From the NCBI RefSeq assembly GCF_027587375.1, contig NZ_JAMXIC010000003.1, positions 124,001 to 188,000 on the forward strand: DNA of 64,000 bases, given 5' to 3'. The position numbers and the translations under genes were made by a program. Shown in pieces: positions 28,173-36,693 of the stretch. The notes beneath the pieces were generated by a model that saw only the letters and a list, made by a program, of their open reading frames with translations, had not been told where the DNA came from and searched no databases. Every line of letters starts with the position of its first letter. Positions within the stretch are counted from its first letter, which is position 1. The stretch comes from Arthrobacter sp. B2a2-09 (GTDB lineage Bacteria > Actinomycetota > Actinomycetes > Actinomycetales > Micrococcaceae).

Positions 28173-29413
28173 TTCGCGCTTTCTCCTGCGGGGTAGGCAT
28201 CGTGTCCGGTGCCGACTGTGGTGTCCGCGCCAGCAATCGTGGGCTTCTCTCCCCGGAAGTTGGCGCAGCAGCCCGGACGGCAGATGTCGTACCACGGCCC
28301 AAGCCCGGTCATGGCGGGGCGATCGGCGATGTTGTCGGCTACCGTCCGCTCGCAAATGAGGTCCGCCAAGCCGGAAACGAACTTGCGGTGGGTTCCCGGG
28401 GTGGGAACGCGGGTCGCGGCGAGCCCGAGGTTCTTGCACGTTTCCAAGGCCTCGGTGTCCAGGTCCCAGGCCACTTCCATGTGGTCGGAGACGAAGCCGA
28501 GGGGGACGATCACGACGCCCTTGATCCCCTGGCCGGCCAGTTCCTCGATTGCCTCGTTTATGTCCGGCTCAAGCCACGGAACATGCGGGGCGCCCGAGCG
28601 GGACTGGTACACCAAGGACCACGGCGCGGTGAGCCCGGATTCGGCTTCAACACGCCGAACAACCTCGGCGCCGGCGGCCAAGTGTTGGGCAACATAAGCC
28701 GAGTCCTGCTCGAACTCGCGGGGCTCGGCGTCCGAACGCCCGGCGGCCTCGGCGTCACGGGTTGGAATGGAGTGCGTTGCAAACAGGATGTGGACCGGAG
28801 CGTCCTGGAGGCCGGACGCGGCCAGTTTCTCCTTGACCTCCGCAAGTCCTGCAGCCGTTCCTTCCACGAAGGGTTCCACGAAGCCGGGGTGGTCGAAGTA
28901 CTGGCGGACCTTGTCCACCTCTAGTTTGCCGTCAAGGCCGGTCTCCGTCAGCGCAATGCCGATGTCCTCGCGGTATTGGCGGCAGCTGGAATAGCAGGAG
29001 TAGGCGCTGGTGGTGACCATCAGCAGCTTGCGGTGGCCGGCGTCGTAGGCTTCCTGGAGCGTTTGCGGGATGTAAGGATCCCAGTTGCGGTTGCCCCACA
29101 GCACGGGCAGGCTGATGCCCCGCGATGCGAGTTCTGCCTCGAGGGCGGACTTGAGGTTCCGGTTTTGCTGGTTGATGGGGCTGATCCCGCCAAAGGCGCG
29201 GTAGTGGTGGGACACCTCTTCGAGGCGCTCGTCCGGGATGCCACGGCCACGGGTCACATTGCGCAGGAAGGGAATGACGTCGTCCTGGCCTTCGGGTCCG
29301 CCGAAAGAGGCGAGGAGGACGGCGTCGTACTCTTTGGGAGCCATCCGTCCGGCCTCGGTGACGTCATTGACCTCGGTGAGGCTGGCCGGGCCGGTGGAGT
29401 GTCGGCCGCTCAC
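28169..29413 (-). CDS. hemH: Ferrochelatase (coproporphyrin III ferrochelatase type)
   Basis: This is a 414-residue protein. It has the N-terminal YDAVLLASFGGPEG, the metal-binding His in LFATHSIPTRD, and the Glu-containing PLGFVSDHMEVAWDLD. Near the C-terminus it has the CxxxCC cluster (DICRPGCC), which with an earlier Cys (SAYSCYSSC) matches the [2Fe-2S]-binding ferrochelatases of actinobacteria. In organisms with HemQ this enzyme inserts iron into coproporphyrin III. The GTG start at 29413 overlaps the hemQ stop; a downstream ATG (MAPKEYDAV, residue 24) is an alternative start. Confidence 0.94.
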   Translation of the reverse strand: MSGRHSTGPASLTEVNDVTEAGRMAPKEYDAVLLASFGGPEGQDDVIPFLRNVTRGRGIPDERLEEVSHHYRAFGGISPINQQNRNLKSALEAELASRGISLPVLWGNRNWDPYIPQTLQEAYDAGHRKLLMVTTSAYSCYSSCRQYREDIGIALTETGLDGKLEVDKVRQYFDHPGFVEPFVEGTAAGLAEVKEKLAASGLQDAPVHILFATHSIPTRDAEAAGRSDAEPREFEQDSAYVAQHLAAGAEVVRRVEAESGLTAPWSLVYQSRSGAPHVPWLEPDINEAIEELAGQGIKGVVIVPLGFVSDHMEVAWDLDTEALETCKNLGLAATRVPTPGTHRKFVSGLADLICERTVADNIADRPAMTGLGPWYDICRPGCCANFRGEKPTIAGADTTVGTGHDAYPAGESAK

Positions 29414-30111
29414 GCAAGGACCTCGGCGATCTCGGCGGCGGTGATGCGGCGGCCGGTGTAGAACGGGATTTCCTCGCGGACGTGGTTGCGGGCATCAGTG
29501 GCCCGCAGGTGGCGCATGAGGTCAACCAGGTCAACGAGTTCGGGTGCCTCCAGGCCGAGGATCCACTCCCAGTCGCCCAAAGCGAACGAGGACACGGTGT
29601 TGGAGATGACCTGCGGGAAGTCGCGGCCCAGCATGCCGTGATCGCGCAGCATCTTTCCACGCTCGTCGGCCGGAAGGATGTACCACTCGTAGGAGCGGAC
29701 GAACGGGTAAACGCACAGCCAGGTGCTGGGCTCGACGCCGCGGGCATAGGCAGGGACATGGTTCTTGGCGAATTCGGCTTCGCGGTGGACGCCCATGGCG
29801 GACCAGACAATCTCGGTGCCCGCAAAAAGGGCGCTGCGGCGGATGTCGCGGACGGCCTGCTGCAGGGCCTCGGCCTTGGCCCCGTGGAGCCACACCATGA
29901 TGTCGGCGTCGGAGCGCATGGCGGAGACATCGTAGCTTCCGCGAAGGACGACGCCGTCCTCGGCGAGCTTGGCAGCCAGCTGCTCGAAATCCTGGACAGC
30001 ATCGGCGCTGCGCAGGACATCGCCCGACCGCTTGAACACGGTCCACAGCGTAAAGAACTGCTCTTCGGATTCGGCAGTTTTAGTGACAGATTCGGCAGAA
30101 GTGTGGCTCAT
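29410..30111 (-). CDS. hemQ: Coproheme decarboxylase (HemQ/ChdC)
   Basis: This is a 233-residue protein of the chlorite-dismutase fold. It converts coproheme to heme b using peroxide. With the start at 30111, the residues described for the actinobacterial enzyme fall at matching positions: the axial heme ligand His158 (LRDHGMLGR), the catalytic Tyr135 (CVYPFVRS) and the distal His118 (KNHVPAYA). The frame is open for 15 codons more, but that stretch runs into the inverted repeat at 30146-30184, so I take MSHTSAES as the start. Its stop overlaps hemH. Confidence 0.94.
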   Translation of the reverse strand: MSHTSAESVTKTAESEEQFFTLWTVFKRSGDVLRSADAVQDFEQLAAKLAEDGVVLRGSYDVSAMRSDADIMVWLHGAKAEALQQAVRDIRRSALFAGTEIVWSAMGVHREAEFAKNHVPAYARGVEPSTWLCVYPFVRSYEWYILPADERGKMLRDHGMLGRDFPQVISNTVSSFALGDWEWILGLEAPELVDLVDLMRHLRATDARNHVREEIPFYTGRRITAAEIAEVLA

Positions 30112-30145
30112 GGTACAAGTCTGCCCCGTGGATGCCGCTAAGTCG

Positions 30146-30184
30146 AAATGCACCACTTCTACAAGACGTAGAAGTGGTGCATTT
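30146..30184. repeat. Perfect 17-bp inverted repeat between hemG and hemQ
   Basis: Arms at 30146-30162 (AAATGCACCACTTCTAC) and 30168-30184 are exact complements separated by a five-base loop. On the minus strand the hairpin begins at the last base of the hemG stop codon and ends about 35 bases before the hemQ ATG. Only three T residues follow the stem, so it is a weak intrinsic terminator at best. It may be an attenuator, an RNA stability or processing element, or an operator. Confidence 0.85.
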
Positions 30185-31698
30185 CACAAGATTGCGTCAA
30201 TTTGCGCAGAAGTGTCCGCAACCACGGCAGCCAGGCCGTTTCCGGCGAGCCAGCCGCCCACAACCGACAAACCGTCGGCTTCGGCGCAGATTCGGCGCAC
30301 CTCGGCAACTCGCTGTTTGTGACCGACTGCGGCGAACGGCAAGGCGCCCGCCCAACGGACAACGTCCCAATCGAGCACGTCTTCGCGGACAATCGGCACG
30401 GTCAACAAAGTCGAGGCGTCGCGGAGCGCAGCCTCAAACAGGGCATCGTCATCCAGTGCGGCCGCCGATTCAGGGGCGTCCGCCCCTTCGCCCCGCCCAT
30501 AGGACAGGCGCAGCACATGCGTGCCGGGGCCGGCTTCTTCCGCCAGCCAGTCCCACTTCGCCGTGGCATGCGTGAGCGCTTTCGCCTCGATCCCTGCGGT
30601 TTGCGGAGCAACGAGAATGCCGGTGCCGCGGGGACGACGGTCCAGTTCGGGCACGTCCACCACCAAGGTCACCAGGCTCACCAAGGGGCCCGCGGCGGGA
30701 CGCAGCCCGGACAGCTCCGGAAGCGCCCCCTCCAGCAGCCCGACGGCGGCCGGACCGTCGAGCGCCACCACCAGCCGCCCGGCGTCGTACGTTGCGCCCG
30801 CAGCAGTAGCTCGCCAACCGCTTTCGGTGCGGAAAATCGAATCCACCCGGGCGCCGGAAACGAGGGCGACGCCCTGCGAACGCAGCTCCGCCACGAGGGC
30901 GGAGACCAGGGTGTTCATTCCACCTTTCAAGCCGCCGACGGCGGATCCGGCCTTAGACGTCCCGCTTCCGTTTTGCCTTGAAGAAGGTTGACCTGAAGCA
31001 GCCTCGCCCGAAGCGGCCTTGCGCTGGCTGGCCACCGCCGCGGCCAACGAACCGTGCTTGCGCAATGCTGCACGCAGTCCGGGAGCAACCATGTCGACGT
31101 CGAGCAGTCCGGGATCGGCAGAGTGCACTCCCCCGACCACGGGTGCCACAAGCCGTTCGAGCACCCGCTTGCCCATCCGCGCCCGGACCAACGAGGAGAC
31201 GCTGGTGACCTCAGCCGAGGTGCCCAGCGACGAAGGCAAGTAGCGGTCGAGCGAGGCCCGCAGGGAGCCGGCGAAGCCCAAGGAACGCCGGACCTCGGGG
31301 TCCCAGGGATTCGCCGGAATTCCGAGTACGCCGGTCTTGGGCAGTTCCTGCGGGCCGTCGGGCAACTGCACCCATGCCCCGCCCAGTCGGGGCGCCACGA
31401 TGTTGCCGCCGAGCCCGAGATCGCGGGCGAGATCGGCCACGGCGGTGGAGCGCGTGGCGAAGGACTCCGCTCCGCTGTCCAGCTCAAGGCCGCCAACAGT
31501 GTGGCTTCCCACGCAACCGCCCCATGCGTCGCCCGCTTCGAGCAGGGTGACCGTGATCCCGGACTTGGCCAGCCCGCGGGCGGCAAGCAGGCCGGAAATG
31601 CCGCCGCCCACGACGACGGCCGTCAGGCCAGCTGGTGAATCTCCGGGAAGTGCGTGTTCGGGCCGTGCATGGTCGGACTGTGCGCGCCCTCGGCTCAT
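30184..31698 (-). CDS. hemG: Coproporphyrinogen III / protoporphyrinogen oxidase (FAD)
   Basis: This 504-residue flavoprotein of the HemY/CgoX type has the dinucleotide motif VVVGGGISGLLAARGLAKSG after a 25-residue N-terminal extension, LELDSGAESFATR, and the C-terminal FAD motif LSVVGGWLAGNGLAAVVAD. In the coproporphyrin route it oxidises coproporphyrinogen III to coproporphyrin III. It starts five bases after the hemE stop. The hairpin described separately begins at its stop codon. Confidence 0.93.
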   Translation of the reverse strand: MSRGRAQSDHARPEHALPGDSPAGLTAVVVGGGISGLLAARGLAKSGITVTLLEAGDAWGGCVGSHTVGGLELDSGAESFATRSTAVADLARDLGLGGNIVAPRLGGAWVQLPDGPQELPKTGVLGIPANPWDPEVRRSLGFAGSLRASLDRYLPSSLGTSAEVTSVSSLVRARMGKRVLERLVAPVVGGVHSADPGLLDVDMVAPGLRAALRKHGSLAAAVASQRKAASGEAASGQPSSRQNGSGTSKAGSAVGGLKGGMNTLVSALVAELRSQGVALVSGARVDSIFRTESGWRATAAGATYDAGRLVVALDGPAAVGLLEGALPELSGLRPAAGPLVSLVTLVVDVPELDRRPRGTGILVAPQTAGIEAKALTHATAKWDWLAEEAGPGTHVLRLSYGRGEGADAPESAAALDDDALFEAALRDASTLLTVPIVREDVLDWDVVRWAGALPFAAVGHKQRVAEVRRICAEADGLSVVGGWLAGNGLAAVVADTSAQIDAIL

Positions 31699-31703
31699 GC
31701 TCG

Positions 31704-32831
31704 CTATCCTGCCGGGATCGAGTGGATGAGTTCCACTACCCGGGTCAGGACCGCGGGGTCCGTCTCCGGGGGCACGCCGTGGCCAAGGTTAAGGACGTGG
31801 CCCGGGGCCGCGGAACCGGCGGCGATCACCTCGCGCACGTGGGCCTCCAGGACCTCCCACGGCGCGGAAAGCAGCGCGGGGTCAATGTTGCCCTGCAACG
31901 GCACGGTGCCACCCAGCCGTCGGTTTGCCTCGTCAAGCGGCAGCCGGTAGTCCACGCCGACGACATCCACTCCAACGTCGCGCATCGCGACGAGCAGCTC
32001 GGACGTTCCGGTACCGAAGTGGACCAGCGGCGCGCCGAGGTGGCGGACGTGGTCAAGGGCGCGGGTCGAGGCGGGAGCAACGTACTTGGCGTAGTCGGCC
32101 AGGCCGAGGGAGCCGGCCCAGGAGTCGAACAGTTGCCCTGCAGAGGCGCCCGCTTCCAGTTGGGCCCGCAGGAACATGCCGGAGGCGTCGGCTGCCCAGT
32201 TGGCCAGGGCGGTCCAGGTTTCCGGATCGGCGTGCATCATGGTGCGCGGACCGAGGTGGTCGCGTGAAGGCTTGCCTTCCACCATGTACGCGGCGAGCGT
32301 GAACGGCGCACCGGCGAAGCCGATCAGGGGTGTGGTCCCAAGTTCCGCGACCGTCAGGCGCACGGCCTCGCGGATCGGCTCGAGGGCCTCCCACGTCAGC
32401 TGCGGCAGGGCGGCTACGTCAGCGGCGGTGCGGACGGGCTTGTCCAGGACGGGCCCGACGCCGGGGACGATGTCAACGCCGACACCTGCCAGCTTGAGGG
32501 GGATGACGATGTCGGAGAAGAAGATTGCTGCATCAACGTCGTGGCGGCGAACCGGCTGCAAAGTGATCTCGGAGGCGAGTTCGGGACGCAGGCAGGAGTC
32601 CAGCATGGCCACGCCTTCACGGACTTTGAGGTATTCCGGCAACGATCGGCCGGCCTGTCGCATGAACCACACCGGACGGCGGGACGGCTTGCCTCCGCGG
32701 TAAGCCTGAATCAGCGGGGAGTCTGCGGTGCGGCCATCCATGAGCGGATGGCTTGCATCAAGGCTAGGGGCGGCGGTGCCGGAAACGCCGTTGGCCGACA
32801 CAGAATGAGGCAGTGCGGAACTGGAAGTCAT
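31704..32831 (-). CDS. hemE: Uroporphyrinogen decarboxylase
   Basis: This 375-residue TIM-barrel enzyme has the signature RRPVWFMRQAGRSLPEY, IFFSDIVIPLKLAGV and GFAGAPFTLAAYMVEG. It decarboxylates uroporphyrinogen III to coproporphyrinogen III. The ATG at 32831 is preceded by GAAGG; the longer frame to 32930 has no support. It is the first gene of the minus-strand heme run and is divergent from hemA across about 150 bp. Confidence 0.95.
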   Translation of the reverse strand: MTSSSALPHSVSANGVSGTAAPSLDASHPLMDGRTADSPLIQAYRGGKPSRRPVWFMRQAGRSLPEYLKVREGVAMLDSCLRPELASEITLQPVRRHDVDAAIFFSDIVIPLKLAGVGVDIVPGVGPVLDKPVRTAADVAALPQLTWEALEPIREAVRLTVAELGTTPLIGFAGAPFTLAAYMVEGKPSRDHLGPRTMMHADPETWTALANWAADASGMFLRAQLEAGASAGQLFDSWAGSLGLADYAKYVAPASTRALDHVRHLGAPLVHFGTGTSELLVAMRDVGVDVVGVDYRLPLDEANRRLGGTVPLQGNIDPALLSAPWEVLEAHVREVIAAGSAAPGHVLNLGHGVPPETDPAVLTRVVELIHSIPAG

Positions 32832-32941
32832 GCCTTCGATTGTGCCGAAGATCGGGGTCAAAAGATAACGACAGCCTGTCCCGGACAGTGCGAGGTGACG
32901 GGCGTCACTCCGGGCAGTGCGCAGAACCACTGGCCTGCGTT

Positions 32942-32970
32942 GTTCTACATCGCGCCGAAAAAGCTATGAT
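32942..32970 (+). promoter_or_regulatory. Promoter of hemA with leaderless start
   Basis: A near-consensus -10 element TATGAT (32965-32970) lies nine bases before the GTG start of hemA. A weak -35 (GTTCTA) sits 17 bases further upstream. No Shine-Dalgarno is present, so transcription probably begins at or within a base or two of the GTG. Confidence 0.5.
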
Positions 32971-32979
32971 TGCTTTGCT

Positions 32980-34305
32980 GTGGTTCTTTTCTCATTGGTG
33001 GCTACACACGCCGACATCGATCTTGAGACCGTCGCTCAGTTGAGCAACGGTTCATCCGAGGTTGCCTCGTCCGCCTTGGCCGATTCCCAACTTGTCTCCG
33101 GCGCCGTGGTCCTGGCCACCTGCAACCGCTACGAAATCTACGGCGAAACGCCGCATGTCGAGAACCTTGAAGCCGCCCGTTCAGCGCTCGTCACTCAGAT
33201 CAGTGGCTTGAGCGGACTCAACGAGCAACTCGTCTCGCGCGCCTTCAGCACCCGCACCGGCCCTGAGGTCAGCAGGCACCTCTTCGCCGTCAGCGCCGGG
33301 CTGGACTCCGCCGTCGTCGGCGAACGCGAAATCGCCGGCCAAGTGCGCCGCGCCCTCATCACTGCACAGCACGAAGGAACCGCGAGTTCCGGTCTGGTCC
33401 GCTTGTTCCAGGCCGCCTCCAAGACGGCCAAGGACGTCGGGGCCCAGACAGCCCTCGGTTCCCGGGGCCTGTCCATCGTTTCAGTTGCCTTGGACCTCGC
33501 CACGGACCTCTCTGAGAACGCCGACTGGAGCACCAAGAAGGTAGTTGTCTTCGGGACCGGGGCCTACGCCGGAGCCACCATGTCGCTGCTTCGCGATCGC
33601 GGCTGCACCGACGTCTCGGTTTACTCGTCCTCCGGCCGGGCCGAGACTTTCGTGGCGACCCGCGGCGGAACCGCCCTCGACGCCGAGACCCTTCCTGCCG
33701 CCGTCGCTGCCGCCGATGTCATGATCGGTTGCAGCGGGTCGGACACCCGGGTGGAGGCCGCCGAGCTTGCCAAGGTCCGCGCCCTGTCCACCCAGACGCT
33801 CATCGCGATCGACCTCGCGCTCACCCACGACTTCGACCCCGCGGTGGGCGAGCTCGACGGCGTCGAGCTCCTGACGCTCGAATCCGTACGGCTCGCAGCG
33901 CCCCAGGAACAAGCAGAGTCGCTGGTGCAAGCGAGCACTATTGTTTCCGGTGCGGCAGAGGCCTTCGAGCAAGAGCGCGAAGCCCGGTCCGTCGATTCGG
34001 CCATTGTGGCGCTCCGCCGCCACACCATGAACGTGCTTGACGCCGAGATGGAGAAAGTCCGGGCCCGGCACGGCTGCACCGCGGCGGCCGAAGAGGTCGA
34101 GTTCGCCCTCCGCCGCATGGTCAAGCAATTGCTCCACATCCCCACGGTCCGCGCACGCGAACTTGCCGCCAACGGCCAGCAAGACGATTACGTGGCCGCC
34201 CTCGAGGCCTTGTACGGCATCCAGGTGGAGCAGCCGGCTGCGTCACCGGTAGCCGAGTGCCCTGTCGACCACCAACAGGCACCCCAGCAGGCTGAAAGCG
34301 CCTAG
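32980..34305 (+). CDS. hemA: Glutamyl-tRNA reductase
   Basis: This is a 441-residue enzyme of the first committed step of C5 heme synthesis. The catalytic Cys48 lies in [14 protein letters not shown]. Further features are [21 protein letters not shown], the NADPH-binding [15 protein letters not shown] and a C-terminal dimerisation helix. I take the GTG at 32980 ([14 protein letters not shown]), which matches the usual N-terminus of actinobacterial HemA; the longer frame from 32917 would add 21 atypical residues. It is divergent from hemE, so the heme genes are expressed from both sides of one intergenic region. Confidence 0.94.
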   Translation: MVLFSLVATHADIDLETVAQLSNGSSEVASSALADSQLVSGAVVLATCNRYEIYGETPHVENLEAARSALVTQISGLSGLNEQLVSRAFSTRTGPEVSRHLFAVSAGLDSAVVGEREIAGQVRRALITAQHEGTASSGLVRLFQAASKTAKDVGAQTALGSRGLSIVSVALDLATDLSENADWSTKKVVVFGTGAYAGATMSLLRDRGCTDVSVYSSSGRAETFVATRGGTALDAETLPAAVAAADVMIGCSGSDTRVEAAELAKVRALSTQTLIAIDLALTHDFDPAVGELDGVELLTLESVRLAAPQEQAESLVQASTIVSGAAEAFEQEREARSVDSAIVALRRHTMNVLDAEMEKVRARHGCTAAAEEVEFALRRMVKQLLHIPTVRARELAANGQQDDYVAALEALYGIQVEQPAASPVAECPVDHQQAPQQAESA

Positions 34306-34323
34306 CCAGCGCGACCCCGCCCG

Positions 34324-34366
34324 CCCCTGGTGGCGGTTCGTGATTTCCGGGCCGCTACTCCAGGGG
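34324..34366. terminator. Hairpin between convergent hemA and SDR genes
   Basis: Arms CCCCTGG (34324-34330) and CCAGGGG (34360-34366) enclose a second GGCGG/CCGC pairing. It lies between the hemA stop and the SDR stop, which begins three bases after it. There is no T tract on either side, so it is a probable but not classical bidirectional terminator. Confidence 0.5.
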
Positions 34367-34368
34367 TC

Positions 34369-35361
34369 CTATGCGAAGGCGTTGACCCCTGTCATTTCCG
34401 CGGACACGGCCCACAGCCTTGCTGCGGCCTCCGGATCTACTGCGTGCGCATCCACTCCCTGGTACCGGGCGAGTGGCGAGGCCGGGTCCGTGGGCTTGGC
34501 GATGTCGCAGTCTTCGCAATACACCCCGCCCATGCCTGCCAAGGCCGGCGACGTCGCTGCCCACGTGGACGTGGCGGCTCCCTGCTCCGGAGTCTTGAAA
34601 CCCTCCCTGACGTTGCCTGCGGCGTCCATCCAGCCCGCCGCGACCATCTCTTCGCGGGGCAGGTGGCGCTGGAGTTCGGTCATGATGCCGCCGGGGTGGA
34701 CCGCAAAGGCCCGCACCCCGGAGGACCGGCCCAGGCGGTCCAGCTCCACGGCGAACAGCGCGTTGGCCGTCTTCGCCTGGCCGTAGGCCTTCCATTTGTC
34801 GTAGCCGTTCCCGAAATTGATGTCCTCGAAACGGATGGGCGAGAGTTTGTGCCCTGTGGAGGACAAAGACACGACGCGGGCCGAACCGGCAGCTGCCAGC
34901 GCGGGCCACAAAGAGTTGAGAAGCGTGAAGTGGCCCAGATGGTTGGTGGCGAATTGGGATTCCCAGCCCGGTCCCACGCGTTGTTCCGGGCTAGCCATGA
35001 TGGCGGCGTTGTTGACCAGGATGTCCAGGGTAGGGTTCGACGCCAGGAAGCGTGCCGCGAAATCCTTCACTGCTTCCTGATCGGCCAGGTCCAAGGCTTC
35101 CACGGTCACTTGCTCCGGTGCCAGGCCGGCCGAGGCGAGGACTTCCTTGGCGTGCTCGGGACGCCGGGCGGGAACCGTGACCCGGGCTCCAGCGGAGGAC
35201 AAGGCCCGCACCGTTTCCAGGCCGAGCCCGGAATAGCCACCCGTGACAATTGCTGTCTTGCCGCGGAGGTCCACTCCCGCCACAACGTCCGATGCAGTGG
35301 AGCCGTGGCCGAAACCCGATCCGATGGGGTGTTGCGGTGTGGTCATGGATTCCTCGCTCAT
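34369..35361 (-). CDS. Short-chain dehydrogenase/reductase (retinol-dehydrogenase/WWOX-like)
   Basis: This is a 330-residue NAD(P)-dependent oxidoreductase. It has the Rossmann motif TGGYSGLGLET, NNAAIM, the catalytic Ser in VVSLSSTGHK and YGQAK. The C-terminal part (VHPGGIMTEL) resembles the large SDR group annotated as retinol dehydrogenase or light-dependent protochlorophyllide-reductase-like. Substrate unknown. The ATG at 35361 (MSEESMTTP) has AAAGG upstream; the longer frame to 35538 overlaps moeZ and is rejected. It lies downstream of moeZ in the same direction (34 bp gap) and converges with hemA. Confidence 0.85.
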   Translation of the reverse strand: MSEESMTTPQHPIGSGFGHGSTASDVVAGVDLRGKTAIVTGGYSGLGLETVRALSSAGARVTVPARRPEHAKEVLASAGLAPEQVTVEALDLADQEAVKDFAARFLASNPTLDILVNNAAIMASPEQRVGPGWESQFATNHLGHFTLLNSLWPALAAAGSARVVSLSSTGHKLSPIRFEDINFGNGYDKWKAYGQAKTANALFAVELDRLGRSSGVRAFAVHPGGIMTELQRHLPREEMVAAGWMDAAGNVREGFKTPEQGAATSTWAATSPALAGMGGVYCEDCDIAKPTDPASPLARYQGVDAHAVDPEAAARLWAVSAEMTGVNAFA

Positions 35362-35395
35362 ATCAGGACCTTTCGTATTCACCAGCGTTATGGGT

Positions 35396-36607
35396 TCAGT
35401 AAACCGGTTTGCCCGGCTCGACGTCGCGCACCCACGCCAGGATCCCGCCGTCGAGGTGGCTGACGCGCGTGTAGCCGGCGCGCTGTGCCGCCGCGAGCAC
35501 GGCAGCGGAACGGGTGCCGCCCTTGCAGTGGAACACAATCTCTTTGTCCTGCGGTAGCTCAGTCCAGGCCTCCCCCGCCAGGATGCGTCCCTGCGGGATG
35601 AGTACCGAACCGTCGATGCTCACAATCTCGTGTTCACCAATCTCGCGGACATCCACCAGTTCAAAGTCGCGTTCCCCTGCCGCGCGGGCTTCGAGCATCC
35701 CGGAAAGTTCTGTGGCCGTGACGATCCGGACCGAGTCCCCTGCGGGCGCCGGGGTGATGCCACAGAAAGCTTCGTAGTCGGTCAATTCGGTGATCGGTTC
35801 GGCCTCCGGGTCTTTCGAAACCTTTATTTCGCGCCAGCTGCCGCCGAGCGCGTCAAAGAGCGCCACGCGTCCCAGCATGGAGCGCCCGACGCCGGTGATC
35901 AGCTTCACTGCCTCCGTCACCATGAGCGAGCCGACAGCGGCGCACAGCATGCCGAATACGCCGCCTTCGCCGCAGGATGGGACCGAGCCCGCAGGAGGGG
36001 CTTCCGGATAGAGATCGCGGTAGCTGGGGCCGTGCTTCTCCCAGAACACGCTGACCTGGCCGTCGAAGCGGAAAATGGATCCCCAGACGTAGGGTTTGCC
36101 GAGAATCGCGGCAGCATCATTGACCAGGTATCGGGTGGCGAAATTGTCTGCGCCATCCAGGATGAGGTCGTAGCCGGAGAACATCTCCAAAGCGTTGGAG
36201 GAGTCCAGGCGCACGTTGTGCAGTTGCACGTTGACCAGCGGATTGAGTTCCTTGATGGCATCCCGTGCCGATTCGATCTTCGGCCGGCCCACGTCACCCA
36301 CCCCGTGGATGATCTGGCGTTGCAGGTTGCTGAGGTCGACGTCGTCGTCGTCCACAATTCCGAGCGTCCCCACCCCGGCGGCGGCGAGGTAAAGCAACGC
36401 CGGGGAGCCTAGTCCGCCAGCGCCGATCACCAGGACTTTTGCATTCTTGAGGCGACGCTGACCGGCCGTTCCGATTTCGGGAATAATGAGGTGGCGCGAG
36501 TAGCGTTCCACCTCTTCGGTGGTCAGTTCCGCGGCCGGTTCCACGAGTGGCGGCAGTGTTGAAGAAGGAGAGGGCGGCAACGTTTGGGCAGCAAAAGTAG
36601 TGGCCAT
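35396..36607 (-). CDS. moeZ: MoeZ/MoeB-type sulfur-carrier adenylyltransferase with rhodanese domain
   Basis: This is a 403-residue protein with a ThiF/MoeB E1-like domain (residues about 25-270: GAGGLGSPALLYLAAAGVG, DDDDVDLSNLQRQ, DGADNFATRYLVND). It is joined to a C-terminal rhodanese domain with the sulfurtransferase Cys in VFHCKGGTRSA. It adenylates and sulfurates ThiS/MoaD/CysO-type carrier proteins. The MoeB second CxxC zinc pair is missing (KDPEAEP instead of a CPVC motif), as in actinobacterial MoeZ. The nearby thiS at 39513 is a plausible client. No Shine-Dalgarno precedes the ATG; a TACTTT -10-like box five bases upstream suggests a leaderless mRNA. Confidence 0.88.
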   Translation of the reverse strand: MATTFAAQTLPPSPSSTLPPLVEPAAELTTEEVERYSRHLIIPEIGTAGQRRLKNAKVLVIGAGGLGSPALLYLAAAGVGTLGIVDDDDVDLSNLQRQIIHGVGDVGRPKIESARDAIKELNPLVNVQLHNVRLDSSNALEMFSGYDLILDGADNFATRYLVNDAAAILGKPYVWGSIFRFDGQVSVFWEKHGPSYRDLYPEAPPAGSVPSCGEGGVFGMLCAAVGSLMVTEAVKLITGVGRSMLGRVALFDALGGSWREIKVSKDPEAEPITELTDYEAFCGITPAPAGDSVRIVTATELSGMLEARAAGERDFELVDVREIGEHEIVSIDGSVLIPQGRILAGEAWTELPQDKEIVFHCKGGTRSAAVLAAAQRAGYTRVSHLDGGILAWVRDVEPGKPVY

Positions 36608-36656
36608 ACTTCAAAGTATCCCCGCAGGTGCCGCCCGGTCATATTACTGCGCAGTA
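36606..36656. promoter_or_regulatory. Two palindromes in the moeZ/tetR divergent promoter region
   Basis: ATACTT-CA-AAGTAT (36606-36619) overlaps the moeZ start and its presumed -10 box. TACTGCGCAGTA (36645-36656) is a perfect 12-bp palindrome placed where a -35/-10 region for tetR and a -35 for moeZ would be. These are natural candidates for binding by the adjacent TetR regulator; the binding itself is inference. Confidence 0.45.
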
Positions 36657-36693
36657 TTGTGGTCATAACTGCAAGGGGAAAGGCGGCAGACAA

